Shown: piece by piece, positions 44,210 through 52,847 of the stretch
Layout of the letters: every line of letters begins with the position of its first letter
Position numbering within the stretch: position 1 is the stretch's first letter
From: Pseudomonadota bacterium
GTDB lineage: Bacteria > Pseudomonadota > Alphaproteobacteria > GCA-2746255
Direction: 5' to 3'
Length of the DNA: 64,000 bases
NCBI GenBank assembly: GCA_040752895.1
Contig: JBFMHN010000001.1
Span: 227,213 to 291,212, forward strand
Translations under genes and position numbers: made by a program
Notes under the pieces: model-generated
What the model saw: the letters and a program-made list of their open reading frames with translations, nothing else
Databases searched by the model: none
Told to the model about the DNA's origin: nothing

Positions 44210-44417
44210 GGTGTTCCTCCCCTAGGGACATCGGGTTGCGAGGGAGGCCGGTCGGTTTCATTCTTCTTGCCCCCTCCGAGATGAAAATAACCAATTTTCT
44301 CCATCCTGAGAACCAGATTCCATACTTGGTGGTTCTGGCTTTAAAAGTTGACAATCAGAGCCTTAGCAGCGTTCCTTGATGAAGTTTAAATGCCCGAGTC
44401 ACGGCAGGGGAAATGGC

Positions 44418-45287
44418 ATGGCCGCCGATATCGGTAAAGAACGCTATATTCTCACAATTACCTGCCCGGATCGTACCGGCATCGTTGCGGCCGTCGCCGG
44501 CTTTCTCGCCAAGCAGGATTGCTTCATTGCCGAATCCTCCCACTTCGGCGACATGGTGACCGGCCAGTTCTTCATGCGCACGGTGTACTTGCGCGGGTCG
44601 GAAAGCCCGCCGCAGGCGACATTGATCGAGCAATTTTCCGCAATCGCCGGTCCCTTCCGGATGGATTGGGCCGTCTATGATGAAAAAGTGCGCCCGCGCG
44701 TCCTCATTCTGGTCTCGAAGCTTGACCACTGTTTAAACGACCTTCTCTACCGTTATCGAATCGGCGCCCTGCGAATGGAAATCGCAGCGATCGTCTCGAA
44801 TCATCCGGACTTGGCCGATCTTGTGGCATGGCACCGGCTTCCCTTTCATCACCTTCCGGTCACGCGGGAGACGAAGTCCGAGCAGGAAGCGAAGATTCTG
44901 GCGCTGGTTGACAGCCATCAGGCGGAGCTCGTCATCCTTGCCCGCTACATGCAGGTCCTAAGCCCGGCGTTCTGCGAAAAACTGCCGGGGCGCATCATCA
45001 ACATCCACCATTCCTTCCTGCCGGGGTTCAAAGGCGCAAAGCCCTACCGCCAGGCCCACGCCCGCGGCGTGAAGCTGATTGGCGCCACCGCCCATTACGT
45101 GACGGCCGACCTTGATGAAGGGCCGATCATCGAGCAGGAAGTCGAACGCGTTGATCACGCCGACACGATCGAGGAATTCGTCCATATCGGCCGCGACATC
45201 GAGTGCGTCGTGCTGGCGCGCGCTGTCCGCCACCACCTCGAGCGGCGTGTTCTCCTTTATGGGAAGAAGACCGTCGTCTTCCGCTGA
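44418..45287 (+). CDS. purU: formyltetrahydrofolate deformylase
   Basis: 289-residue enzyme releasing formate from 10-formyl-THF. An ACT domain is N-terminal (YILTITCPDRTGIVAAVAGFL, residues about 9-29); the C-terminal formyltransferase fold has ILARYMQVLSP, the catalytic His in NIHHSFLPGF and the Asp in TADLDEGPI. GGGGAAA lies before ATG 44418; an upstream in-frame ATG at 44376 gives an extension without homology. It is divergent from the Tat hydrolase gene, with a 208-base gap holding a TTGACA-like -35 and a 7-bp inverted repeat. Confidence 0.93.
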   Translation: MAADIGKERYILTITCPDRTGIVAAVAGFLAKQDCFIAESSHFGDMVTGQFFMRTVYLRGSESPPQATLIEQFSAIAGPFRMDWAVYDEKVRPRVLILVSKLDHCLNDLLYRYRIGALRMEIAAIVSNHPDLADLVAWHRLPFHHLPVTRETKSEQEAKILALVDSHQAELVILARYMQVLSPAFCEKLPGRIINIHHSFLPGFKGAKPYRQAHARGVKLIGATAHYVTADLDEGPIIEQEVERVDHADTIEEFVHIGRDIECVVLARAVRHHLERRVLLYGKKTVVFR

Positions 45288-45366
45288 CGGCGAGAGGAAA
45301 CGCCATCCCGCTCCCATAAAGCCGCAAGATAAGGTAGGTTTTCCGCATCATCCGAAGGGGCTGTCA

Positions 45367-46566
45367 GTGGTCGATTTCACCCTCTCCCCGGAAGTCCGGG
45401 ATTTTCAGGCACGCGTTCGCCGCTTCGTCGCGGAACGGGTTCTGCCGCTCGAGACGGACCCGGCCTCCTTCGACGCGCACGAAAACATCGCCGAGGGCCC
45501 GCTCGAACGGTTGCGCCGGGAAGCCAAGCGCGAGGGTCTTTGGGCGCTCCAGATGCCGAAGGAAAGGGGTGGCCAGGGCTTTGGCATGGTCGGCTTGGCC
45601 ATCCTTTATGAAGAAATGGCGCGCTCAATCTTTGGGCCGGTCATCTTCAATGCGGCCGCTCCCGACGACGGTAACATGCTTCTTTTGAACAAGGTTGGAA
45701 CAGAGGCGCAAAAGGCGCGCTGGTTGCAACCGATCGTGGACGGCGAGGCGCGTTCGGCCTTCGCGATGACGGAACCGACCCCGGGCGCCGGCTCCGACCC
45801 CGGCGCCATGCAAACCCGGGCGACGAAGGAAGGCGCGAAATGGGTCGTCCGCGGGCGGAAGTGGTTCATAACAGGGGCGGGGGTCGCCAAGCATTTTATC
45901 CTTGTTGCCCGCACCTCGGACGATTCGAAAAAGGGGCTCACCGCCTTTCTCTTTCATGGCGATCAGCCGGGCTGGGAGATCGTCCGCCGGATTCCCATTC
46001 TGGGACCGGAGGAACATGGCGGGCATTGCGAGCTTCGCTTCGACGGACTCAAAATTGCCGACGAGGACCGCCTGCTCGCAGTGGGCGATGGGCTGAAAGT
46101 CACGCAAATCCGTTTGGGCCGGGCGCGGCTTACGCACTGTATGCGCTGGCTTGGGATGGCGAAGCGGGCGATGGAGATCGCCAGTGCGCACGTTCAGGCG
46201 CGCGAAAGTTTCGGTTCGAAATTGGCCGATCACGAAGGGGTGCAGTGGATGATGGGCGAGGCGGCGAAGGAGATCGCCGTCGGCCGGCTGTTGACGCTTC
46301 ACGCCGCCTGGAAGCTGGACCAGGGGGATTTTGCCCGCAAGGAAGTCTCGATGGCGAAGATCCAGGTGGCGGATACCCTACACAAGGCGGTGGATACAGC
46401 GCTTCAGCTTTGTGGCGCGAAGGGCTATTCGAAGGATCTGCCGCTGGAGTGGATGTACCGCTATGCCCGTCAGGCGCGTCTCGTTGACGGCGCCTCCGAG
46501 GTGCACAAGATGGTGCTGGCCCGGTTCCTTTTCCGTGAGGGGGCGGCGTTCTGGTCGTGGGAGTGA
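45367..46566 (+). CDS. acyl-CoA dehydrogenase
   Basis: 399-residue flavoprotein of the standard acyl-CoA dehydrogenase size. N-terminal helices (FTLSPEVRDFQARVRRFV), FAMTEPTPGAGSDPGAMQT with the FAD-contacting Thr/Ser, WFITGAGVAKHFILVART, and the C-terminal QLCGAKGYSKDLPLEWMYRYARQARLVDGASEVHK are typical; the sequence resembles the ACAD10/ACAD11-like group. GTG 45367 has AAGGGG at good distance and marks the start of homology. It overlaps the phosphotransferase gene, matching the ACAD10/11 domain combination in animals where a kinase-like domain is fused. Confidence 0.9.
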   Translation: MVDFTLSPEVRDFQARVRRFVAERVLPLETDPASFDAHENIAEGPLERLRREAKREGLWALQMPKERGGQGFGMVGLAILYEEMARSIFGPVIFNAAAPDDGNMLLLNKVGTEAQKARWLQPIVDGEARSAFAMTEPTPGAGSDPGAMQTRATKEGAKWVVRGRKWFITGAGVAKHFILVARTSDDSKKGLTAFLFHGDQPGWEIVRRIPILGPEEHGGHCELRFDGLKIADEDRLLAVGDGLKVTQIRLGRARLTHCMRWLGMAKRAMEIASAHVQARESFGSKLADHEGVQWMMGEAAKEIAVGRLLTLHAAWKLDQGDFARKEVSMAKIQVADTLHKAVDTALQLCGAKGYSKDLPLEWMYRYARQARLVDGASEVHKMVLARFLFREGAAFWSWE

Positions 46567-47588
46567 CGGCGGACGCCAACCACCGGCGGCTGGAAGATTT
46601 TCTGGCCTCGGCCGCCGATGCCGCCGCGGTCACGGTCCTGGCGTTGACGCCGCTTGCGGGTGGTGCCATCCAGGAAAACTGGCGCCTCGACGTCCGGCTT
46701 ACGGGCGGTCCTTATGAAGGCGAGCGGGCCTGGGTGCTGCGCGCCACGGCACCCGCCAGGCTTCCCGACAGTCATTCCCGGGCAGAGGAATTCGCCCTTC
46801 TCAAGGCGGCCAAGGCGGCCGGCGTCACGGTGCCGGCGCCGCTTTTCCTGTGCCGGGATGCCGGCGTGTTCGGGCGGGATTTCTTCGTTATGGAACGCCT
46901 GCCGGGGGTGGCGGCTGGCTACCGCCTGGTGCGGGAGACCTCCCTCGACGGCGAGGGGCTTCTCCAGCAGTTGGGCACGGAACTCGGGCGCCTTCATGCC
47001 ATCCGCCCGCCGCGCGAAGATCTTGCCTTCCTCGGCGCGCCGGACCCTTGGCCGGCGCGGGCGACGGCCCGCCGCATGGGGGAAGCGCTTAAAGCGCTTC
47101 CCGGCCTCCATCCCGTCCTCGAATGGGCGCTCCGTTGGCTTGACCTCGAAGCGCCGTCGCCGCAGGCCCTTGTCCTCGGCCATCGCGATTTCCGCACCGG
47201 CAATTACCTGGTGGCGGAAGGGGCGCTGACCGGTCTTCTCGACTGGGAATTCGCGAATTGGAGCGATCCCATGGAGGATATCGGCTGGCTCTGCGCCAAG
47301 TGTTGGCGGTTTGGCGCCGATGCGCGCGAAGCGGGCGGCATTGGCCCGCGCGAGCCCTTCTATCGCGCCTATGAGGAGGCTTCCGGCTTTCGTATCGATG
47401 CCGCCGCCGTTCCTTACTGGGAGGTCATGGCCCATGTGCGCTGGGCGGTCATCGCGTTGCAGCAGTGCGAGCGGCATTTGAGCGGTGAACTGCCCTCTCT
47501 TGAGCTTGCGCTCACCGGCCGGCTTGCGGCAGAGATGGAGTTGGAGATACTGGCGCTCATCGAGCGGCGGGAAAAGGGGGTGGCTTGA
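46557..47588 (+). CDS. APH-type phosphotransferase (ACAD10/11-associated)
   Basis: 343-residue kinase-fold protein of the aminoglycoside phosphotransferase/choline kinase group. The catalytic loop is GHRDFRTGNYLV (Asp base and Asn ligand, residues about 210-221) and the DFG-like site is LLDWEFANWSDPMEDIGWL. It is not a drug-resistance gene by context: it directly follows and overlaps an acyl-CoA dehydrogenase. In ACAD10/11 an equivalent domain phosphorylates 4-hydroxyacyl-CoA before the dehydrogenase step, which may be its role here. GTG 46557 or GTG 46563 are both possible starts. Confidence 0.85.
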   Translation: MGVTADANHRRLEDFLASAADAAAVTVLALTPLAGGAIQENWRLDVRLTGGPYEGERAWVLRATAPARLPDSHSRAEEFALLKAAKAAGVTVPAPLFLCRDAGVFGRDFFVMERLPGVAAGYRLVRETSLDGEGLLQQLGTELGRLHAIRPPREDLAFLGAPDPWPARATARRMGEALKALPGLHPVLEWALRWLDLEAPSPQALVLGHRDFRTGNYLVAEGALTGLLDWEFANWSDPMEDIGWLCAKCWRFGADAREAGGIGPREPFYRAYEEASGFRIDAAAVPYWEVMAHVRWAVIALQQCERHLSGELPSLELALTGRLAAEMELEILALIERREKGVA

Positions 47589-47998
47589 TGCAGGACCGTC
47601 CCGACTCGGCCGGGCTTCTGGAAGCGGCGCTCGCGATCTATCGGCGCGAGCTTCTGCCGGAAATCCCGCCAGCCAAGCGTTACCTTGCCCTCATGGTGGC
47701 GAACGCTATGGGGATCGTGGCCCGCGATCTGGCGACGGAAGAGGAATCGCTTCGTGAAGAATGCAGGCGACTTCAAGGACTTGTTGGAATTTCTTTACCT
47801 GAAATTCAAGATTGCAAAACGCCCCGTCAGGAAGCGGAGGCGCTGAATCGCCGCCTGGTAGCGGCGATTCGCGAAGGGACATACGATGCCCCGAGCGCCG
47901 ATCGCGAGAAACTGAAAGCCCACCTTCTTGCGACGACCCGTGAGAAGCTCCGCGCCAGCAACCCGAAATGCGTGACGGGAGAAGGGAAAAGCGAGTAG
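47588..47998 (+). CDS. DUF6285 protein of the acyl-CoA dehydrogenase/kinase operon
   Basis: 136-residue cytoplasmic, helix-rich protein. The central part (LALMVANAMGIVARDLA) and the spacing of acidic and basic residues match the DUF6285 family, whose members regularly follow APH-type kinase and acyl-CoA dehydrogenase genes; function unknown. The ATG overlaps the kinase stop by one base (TGATG), so the three genes are one operon. The following 247 bases hold two hairpins and no gene. Confidence 0.78.
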   Translation: MQDRPDSAGLLEAALAIYRRELLPEIPPAKRYLALMVANAMGIVARDLATEEESLREECRRLQGLVGISLPEIQDCKTPRQEAEALNRRLVAAIREGTYDAPSADREKLKAHLLATTREKLRASNPKCVTGEGKSE

Positions 47999-48185
47999 CG
48001 GGGGAAAATGCCAGGCCGAACGTCAACCGCGGGATCGTCCCTCGTTCAGAATCCGACCGGGAACTTAGCGCCCGGCGACTTCAAGATTCGGCAAATGCCG
48101 ATTCCGCGGCCTAAAAAAGGCCGGTTTCTCGTTCGCAACCTCTGTCTTTTGTGAAACGCCGCCTAAGCAAGAAAAGGCGGCGACG

Positions 48186-48217
48186 AAAAACCGGCCGGGA
48201 AGAAATCCCCGGCCGGT
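48186..48217 (-). terminator. intrinsic terminator of the acyl-CoA mutase operon
   Basis: Perfect ten-base-pair stem (arms 48190-48199 and 48208-48217, eight-base loop), followed on the minus strand by TTTTT. On the plus strand it is followed by TGGTTGTTTTT, so it may act in both directions. A second hairpin (arms 48157-48164 and 48175-48182) lies beside it. Confidence 0.85.
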
Positions 48218-48245
48218 TGGTTGTTTTTGCGCGGCAGTAGGTTGC

Positions 48246-49946
48246 CTAAAAGACCGGAGTTTCCCGGTAGGTTCCCCAAAGCTTCTTCAGGGTTTCGACG
48301 ATGTCGCCCATCGAAGCCCCCGCCTTCACAAGCTCGATCGTGACTGGCATGATGTTCTTCGATTCGTCCTTGGCGATCTCAACGAGTTCCTTCAGCAACT
48401 TTTCAACCTTCGCGTTGTCCCGCGTCTTGCGGACGTGGTTGAGCCGCCCGATTTGCCGTTCGGCGGTCGATGGATCGTGAGGGTGCAACTCAATGTCGAA
48501 CTTCTCGTCCTTTTCGGCGAATCGGTTGACGCCGATCAAGGGGTATTCGCCGCTTGCCTTCTTTATCGCCGTTTCGTAAGCGAAATCGGCAATCTGGCGC
48601 TGGAACCAGCCTTCCTCGATCAGTTTGACCGTCCCGCCGCGCTCCTCCACGTCGTCGAGGATGCGGAAAATTTCCTTTTCGAACTTGGTGGTCAGGTTTT
48701 CGACGAAATAGGACCCGCCCAAGGGATCGATGACTTGAGTCACGTTGGATTCCTCGGCGATGATCTGCTGGGTGCGGAGCGCGATCTTCATCGCCTCTTC
48801 CGTGGGGATGGCGAAAGCCTCGTCCATGCCGTTCGTGTGCAGGCTTTGGGCGCCGCCCAGGACGGCGGACAAGGCCTGCAACGCAGTGCGGATGACATTG
48901 ACTTTGTATTGGGGTTTCGTCAGCGTCGCCGCCGCCGTTTGGCAGTGGAAGCGCAGCCGCATCGACTCCGGCTTTTTGGCGCCGAAGCGTTCCTTCATGA
49001 TCTTTGCATAAACCCGGCGCGCTGCCCGGAACTTGGCAATTTCCTCGAAGAAGTCCCGCTGGCAGACGAAGAAGAACGCAAGCCTCGGCGCGAACTCGTC
49101 CACATCCAAGCCGGTTTTCGTCACTTCCTCCACGTAGGAAATCGTGTTCGCCATCGTGAAGGCGATCTCTTGAAGCGGCGAGGAGCCGGCTTCCGAGATG
49201 TGATAGCCGGAAATGTTGATCGGATTGAAGCGCTTCATGTTTTCGGCGCAGAAGGTGATGCAATCGCGGACAAGGCGCACGCTGGGGCGGATCGGGTAAA
49301 TCCATTCCTTCTGAGCCATGTATTCCTTGAGAATGTCCGCCTGGACCGTGCCGGAAAGCCGGTGCGGATCATAGCCCCGCTTCTCGCCGAGCGCGTAATA
49401 CATGGCGAGCAGTATCCACGCCGAGGGGTTGATCGTCATGGAGACGGAGATGTTTTCGAGGTCGATGTCGGCGTAAAGCGCCTCCATGTCGGCGAGCGTG
49501 TCGATGGCGACGCCCTCGCGGCCGACCTCGCCGATGCTCATCGGGTGGTCCGAGTCGTAACCCATGAGGGTCGGCATATCGAAGTCGGTCGAAATGCCGG
49601 TCTGGCCCTGGGCGATCAGGTATTTGAATCGCTTGTTGGTGTCCTCGGCGATGCCGAAGCCGGCGATCTGACGCATCGTCCAGGTGCGGCCACGGTACAT
49701 GGTGGGGTAGGGGCCGCGGGTAAAGGGGTACTGGCCGGGAAGGCCGATGTCCTCGAGCGGGGTGTCCTGCACGTCGAGCGCCGTGTAGACGCGTTGCACC
49801 GGCAGGTTCCCGAAGGTGTAAAACTCTTCCTTCTGCTCCGGCTGGCGCTTGAGGAAGGACGCCAGTTCTTCCTTCTCCCACTCCTTTACTTGCTGCTCGA
49901 GCTGCTCGCGCGCCATGTTGTCCAAGGCCTGCTTTTCGTTAATCAT
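48246..49946 (-). CDS. hcmA: B12-dependent acyl-CoA mutase large subunit, 2-hydroxyisobutyryl-CoA mutase type
   Basis: 566-residue catalytic TIM-barrel subunit without a B12 domain; the B12 domain is the separate gene at 52394. It would be labelled methylmalonyl-CoA mutase by similarity, but two substrate-site residues differ: QIAGFG gives Ile94 where methylmalonyl-CoA mutases have Tyr (QYAGF), and STDFDMP gives Asp121 where they have Ala (SVAFDLP). Ile90 and Asp117 of Aquincola tertiaricarbonis HcmA occupy these positions and define 2-hydroxyisobutyryl-CoA mutase, which interconverts 2-hydroxyisobutyryl-CoA and 3-hydroxybutyryl-CoA. It is the last gene of the operon with MeaB-type GTPase, CoA ligase and small subunit. 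Confidence 0.88.
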   Translation of the reverse strand: MINEKQALDNMAREQLEQQVKEWEKEELASFLKRQPEQKEEFYTFGNLPVQRVYTALDVQDTPLEDIGLPGQYPFTRGPYPTMYRGRTWTMRQIAGFGIAEDTNKRFKYLIAQGQTGISTDFDMPTLMGYDSDHPMSIGEVGREGVAIDTLADMEALYADIDLENISVSMTINPSAWILLAMYYALGEKRGYDPHRLSGTVQADILKEYMAQKEWIYPIRPSVRLVRDCITFCAENMKRFNPINISGYHISEAGSSPLQEIAFTMANTISYVEEVTKTGLDVDEFAPRLAFFFVCQRDFFEEIAKFRAARRVYAKIMKERFGAKKPESMRLRFHCQTAAATLTKPQYKVNVIRTALQALSAVLGGAQSLHTNGMDEAFAIPTEEAMKIALRTQQIIAEESNVTQVIDPLGGSYFVENLTTKFEKEIFRILDDVEERGGTVKLIEEGWFQRQIADFAYETAIKKASGEYPLIGVNRFAEKDEKFDIELHPHDPSTAERQIGRLNHVRKTRDNAKVEKLLKELVEIAKDESKNIMPVTIELVKAGASMGDIVETLKKLWGTYRETPVF

Positions 49947-49949
49947 GTC

Positions 49950-50915
49950 CTATTCCTCCATGCGGATCTCGGTGAGGAGATCTTGTGCCGCTGCGTACGG
50001 GGTCGTTTCATGCGCCATCATCCGTTTTATCAAGGCCGAAACTTTGCCGTCCCGGTGTTTCTGGAACTCGTCGCGTAAAAGTTCTTCGGCTGTCTTCAGC
50101 ATGCGCCGTTCGGCGATTTGCCGCTTCCGTTCGGTGATCTCGCCCGACGATTCAAGGGCTTGTCGATGGCGTTTGATTGCCTTGACCAATTCGTCGATGC
50201 CTTCGATCTTCAGGGCGCTCGTCGCGATCACCGGAACCTGCCAGTTCGAAGCCTTCGCAACCGACAGGCCCAAGGTCATCATGCCTTTCAAATCGGAAAT
50301 CGTCTTATTCGCGTCCGACCGGTCGCACTTGCTGACGACGTGAATGTCCGCGATTTCAAGGACACCGGCTTTGATCGCCTGGATGTCGTCGCCAAGGCCG
50401 GGGGCGGAGACGACGATCGTCGTATGCGCCGCCTGCACGATGTCCACCTCGTCCTGGCCCACCCCCACCGTCTCGATCAGGATGAGATCGAAGCCGGCGG
50501 CGTCCAGAATGTCGACCGCGTCCATCGTGGCCCGTGCCAGCCCGCCGAGATTGCCTCGCGTCGCCATGCTGCGAATAAAGACTCCCTTGTCGCCGGCAAG
50601 TTCGCTCATCCGGATGCGGTCACCAAGGATGGCGCCGCCGGAGAAGGGGCTGGAGGGATCGATGGCGATGACGGCGACCTTGCTGCCGGATTGGCGGATG
50701 GTTGCAATAAGCTTTCCCATGAGGGTCGACTTGCCGCTGCCGGGAACGCCGGTAATGCCGACGATGTGGGCCTTGCCGGTGTGGCGATAGATTTTGGCCA
50801 GAGCCGGCCGGCATTCCTCCTGACCGGCTTCCGCGCGCGTGATCATGCGGGCGACCGCCACGGTGTCGGCGGCCAGCACCTTTTCGACAAGCTCTTGGGA
50901 GGGGACAGCGCTCAT
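49950..50915 (-). CDS. meaH: MeaB/ArgK-type GTPase chaperone of the acyl-CoA mutase
   Basis: 321-residue G3E GTPase that loads and protects the B12 cofactor of acyl-CoA mutases. Walker A GVPGSGKSTLMGKL (residues about 59-72), DPSSPFSGGAILGDRIRM, the ETVGVGQDEVDIV switch segment and SKCDRSD for guanine recognition are all present. It is placed three bases before the mutase large-subunit gene and behind the CoA ligase, the position of MeaH in hydroxyisobutyryl-CoA mutase clusters; the symbol is given by that analogy. Confidence 0.93.
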   Translation of the reverse strand: MSAVPSQELVEKVLAADTVAVARMITRAEAGQEECRPALAKIYRHTGKAHIVGITGVPGSGKSTLMGKLIATIRQSGSKVAVIAIDPSSPFSGGAILGDRIRMSELAGDKGVFIRSMATRGNLGGLARATMDAVDILDAAGFDLILIETVGVGQDEVDIVQAAHTTIVVSAPGLGDDIQAIKAGVLEIADIHVVSKCDRSDANKTISDLKGMMTLGLSVAKASNWQVPVIATSALKIEGIDELVKAIKRHRQALESSGEITERKRQIAERRMLKTAEELLRDEFQKHRDGKVSALIKRMMAHETTPYAAAQDLLTEIRMEE

Positions 50916-50919
50916 CGGT

Positions 50920-52362
50920 TCATGATCCGCCCGATATTTTCTGCTGCATTTCCTGGAAGACCTTGCGGTCGTCGATCACTCGGCGGGCCTTGAAGTCCGT
51001 CCGCGGAATCGAATTCAGGGGCACGACCTCGACCTTCGTGCGCACGCCGAGGGTGCGCTGCAAGTTTTCGGCGATCTTGGTTCGGAAGGCGCCGAGGGCT
51101 TGTTCGCCGCGGTCGTGGACTTCCGGCAGGGCTTCCACGCGGACGAGCAGCTCGTCCATGGAGCCTTCGCGGCTTACGATGATGCGGTGTTCGCCGCCAT
51201 AGCCTGCGGTCTTGTTGAGAATGGCATCGATTTCGCTTGGGTAGATGTTCTCTCCGCGAATCGTGAACTGATCGTCGATGCGGCCGAAAATGCCGTGCGG
51301 CAGGTGCGGGTAGGTCCGGCCGCAAGGTGCCGGGCCGTCGTACCGCCATTCCGTCAGATCGCCGGACAGCAGGCGGATCATCGGCTGCGAGGTGCGTTCG
51401 AGGTGCGTGTAGACGGGCGTTCCCTTCTGGCCGAAAGGCACCCGCCGGAAGGTGTTCGGATCGCACACTTCGCTATAGACGATGTCCTGCCACAACAGCA
51501 TGCCTTCCGGGGTGCCCGCCGTGCCGGCGCAGTTCATCCACGGCGACATTTCCGCCATCGAGCCGGAGTCATAGACGTTTGCCCCATACAGCTCTTTGAT
51601 CCTGTCGCGCACCCCCGGAATGGAAGCGCCCGGTTCGCCGGAAAAGAACAGGCACTTCAAGCCGAATTGTCTCGGGTCGAGCCCTTCGTCATGGGCAACC
51701 TCGGCCAGGTGCAGCGCGAAGGAAGGCGTGCCGTAAAAGGCGCTTGGCTTCATCTGGTTGAGCCAGTGGGCGGCGCGCGCGCTCATGCCGGCTGCCCCGG
51801 CGCCGAAGGGGAAGGCCTTCGCCCGCAGCCGCTCGGCCCCGATCAAGGCGCCCCACGAACCCAGGTAAAGGCTGAAGATGGCGGCGACGAAAATCATGTC
51901 GCCGGGGCGCATGCCCATGCCGTACATGATCCGCGCGTGGGCGTTTGCGATGGCGTCCCAGTCGCCGCGGCTGATGGCAAAGACAGTGGGCGTGCCGGTG
52001 GTTCCGGAGGTGCCGTGGATGTGGTGGATATCGGATTCCGGGATGCACAAATAATCGCCGAATTTCGGCGCCCGCGCCTGCGCTTCGCGCAGGTCCTTTT
52101 TCGTCACCACCGGCACCTTGTCCTCGAAGTCCTCGAGGGATTTCAGTTGATCGGGATGAAAGCCAGCCTCGTCCCACTTCCGTTTGTAGAAGGGGGATTT
52201 TTCATAGGCGTAGCGGGTGACGGCCTTGAGGCGTTCGAGGATCGCCTTCTCGCGGTCTCCGGGCGGCATCGTCTCGCGCTTCGGAAACCAGTAGGGGGAA
52301 GACGAATCCGGCAAATAGTCGGGATCGAATTTCGGTGGAAACGACCAGTATTCCATGTCCAT
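50920..52362 (-). CDS. hcl: phenylacetate-CoA-ligase-like acyl-CoA ligase, candidate 2-hydroxyisobutyrate-CoA ligase
   Basis: 480-residue AMP-forming ligase. The P-loop is HGTSGTTGTPTVFA (residues about 110-123); further motifs are YDSGSMAEMSPW, SGDLTEW, GRIDDQFTIRGENIYPSEID and a C-terminal PRTDFKARRV with the catalytic lysine. Size and style fit the phenylacetate-CoA ligase group, which includes the 2-hydroxyisobutyrate-CoA ligase (HCL) of Aquincola. Being between the two mutase subunit genes strongly suggests it supplies the mutase's substrate. GGAGGAG precedes ATG 52362; the upstream extension to 52512 overlaps hcmB and was rejected. Confidence 0.85.
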   Translation of the reverse strand: MDMEYWSFPPKFDPDYLPDSSSPYWFPKRETMPPGDREKAILERLKAVTRYAYEKSPFYKRKWDEAGFHPDQLKSLEDFEDKVPVVTKKDLREAQARAPKFGDYLCIPESDIHHIHGTSGTTGTPTVFAISRGDWDAIANAHARIMYGMGMRPGDMIFVAAIFSLYLGSWGALIGAERLRAKAFPFGAGAAGMSARAAHWLNQMKPSAFYGTPSFALHLAEVAHDEGLDPRQFGLKCLFFSGEPGASIPGVRDRIKELYGANVYDSGSMAEMSPWMNCAGTAGTPEGMLLWQDIVYSEVCDPNTFRRVPFGQKGTPVYTHLERTSQPMIRLLSGDLTEWRYDGPAPCGRTYPHLPHGIFGRIDDQFTIRGENIYPSEIDAILNKTAGYGGEHRIIVSREGSMDELLVRVEALPEVHDRGEQALGAFRTKIAENLQRTLGVRTKVEVVPLNSIPRTDFKARRVIDDRKVFQEMQQKISGGS

Positions 52363-52393
52363 GACGGCTTCTCCTCCCATCGCGCAGGGCCCG

Positions 52394-52813
52394 TCAGCGC
52401 GGGCCGCGCTCCTTGACCAGGCGGTGCATCGTTTCGATGATCGTTTGCGGGGGGGTATCCTGAAGCAGGATTTCCTTGACCCCGATTTTCTTGAGCGCCT
52501 CGATTTCCTCATCCGGGATGACGCCGCCGCCAGTCACGATGATGTCCTCGGCCTTGTTCTCTTTCAGCAGTTGAATGATACGCGGGAACACCGTCATATG
52601 GGCGCCCGACAGGATGCTGACGCCCAGGATATCCACGTCTTCCTGGATAGCGGCGCGAACGACATCTTCCGGTGTGCGATGAAGGCCGGTGTAGATAACG
52701 TCCATTCCGGCATCGCGCAGTGCGCGGGCCACGATTTTCACACCGCGATCGTGGCCGTCCAGTCCGACCTTCGCGATCAACACGCGGATGATATTTTTTG
52801 AATCCTTACTCAT
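52394..52813 (-). CDS. hcmB: B12-binding small subunit of the acyl-CoA mutase
   Basis: 139-residue Rossmann-like cobalamin-binding protein. The axial-ligand motif DGHDRG is at residues 19-24 (His21 binds cobalt), followed by SILSGAH near 68-74 and GGGVIPDEE near 93. A separate small subunit of this size pairs with large subunits of the ICM/HCM type. It lies 31 bases before the ligase gene and 34 bases after the GntR gene, on the same strand. Confidence 0.92.
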   Translation of the reverse strand: MSKDSKNIIRVLIAKVGLDGHDRGVKIVARALRDAGMDVIYTGLHRTPEDVVRAAIQEDVDILGVSILSGAHMTVFPRIIQLLKENKAEDIIVTGGGVIPDEEIEALKKIGVKEILLQDTPPQTIIETMHRLVKERGPR

Positions 52814-52847
52814 GGTTGGGTGCTCCCAGATTTCCTCGTTCGGTTTC

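Noticed and set aside
44210-44417. Inverted repeat AGAACCA/TGGTTCT and a TTGACA box before purU as a riboswitch or operator
   Set aside because: The arms are only seven bases with a 14-base spacer and no conserved riboswitch core is visible; a plain promoter is the simplest reading.
46557-47588. Aminoglycoside resistance kinase
   Set aside because: The fold is shared, but the gene overlaps an acyl-CoA dehydrogenase and a DUF6285 gene, the context of the ACAD10/11-associated kinases.
48246-49946. Annotation as methylmalonyl-CoA mutase
   Set aside because: The Tyr and Ala of methylmalonyl-CoA mutases are replaced by Ile94 and Asp121, and a CoA ligase sits between the subunit genes, which fits the hydroxyisobutyryl-CoA type better.
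48435-50078. A 547-codon plus-strand frame opposite the acyl-CoA mutase large subunit
   Set aside because: Shadow of a highly conserved gene; the minus-strand product aligns along its whole length with the mutase family.
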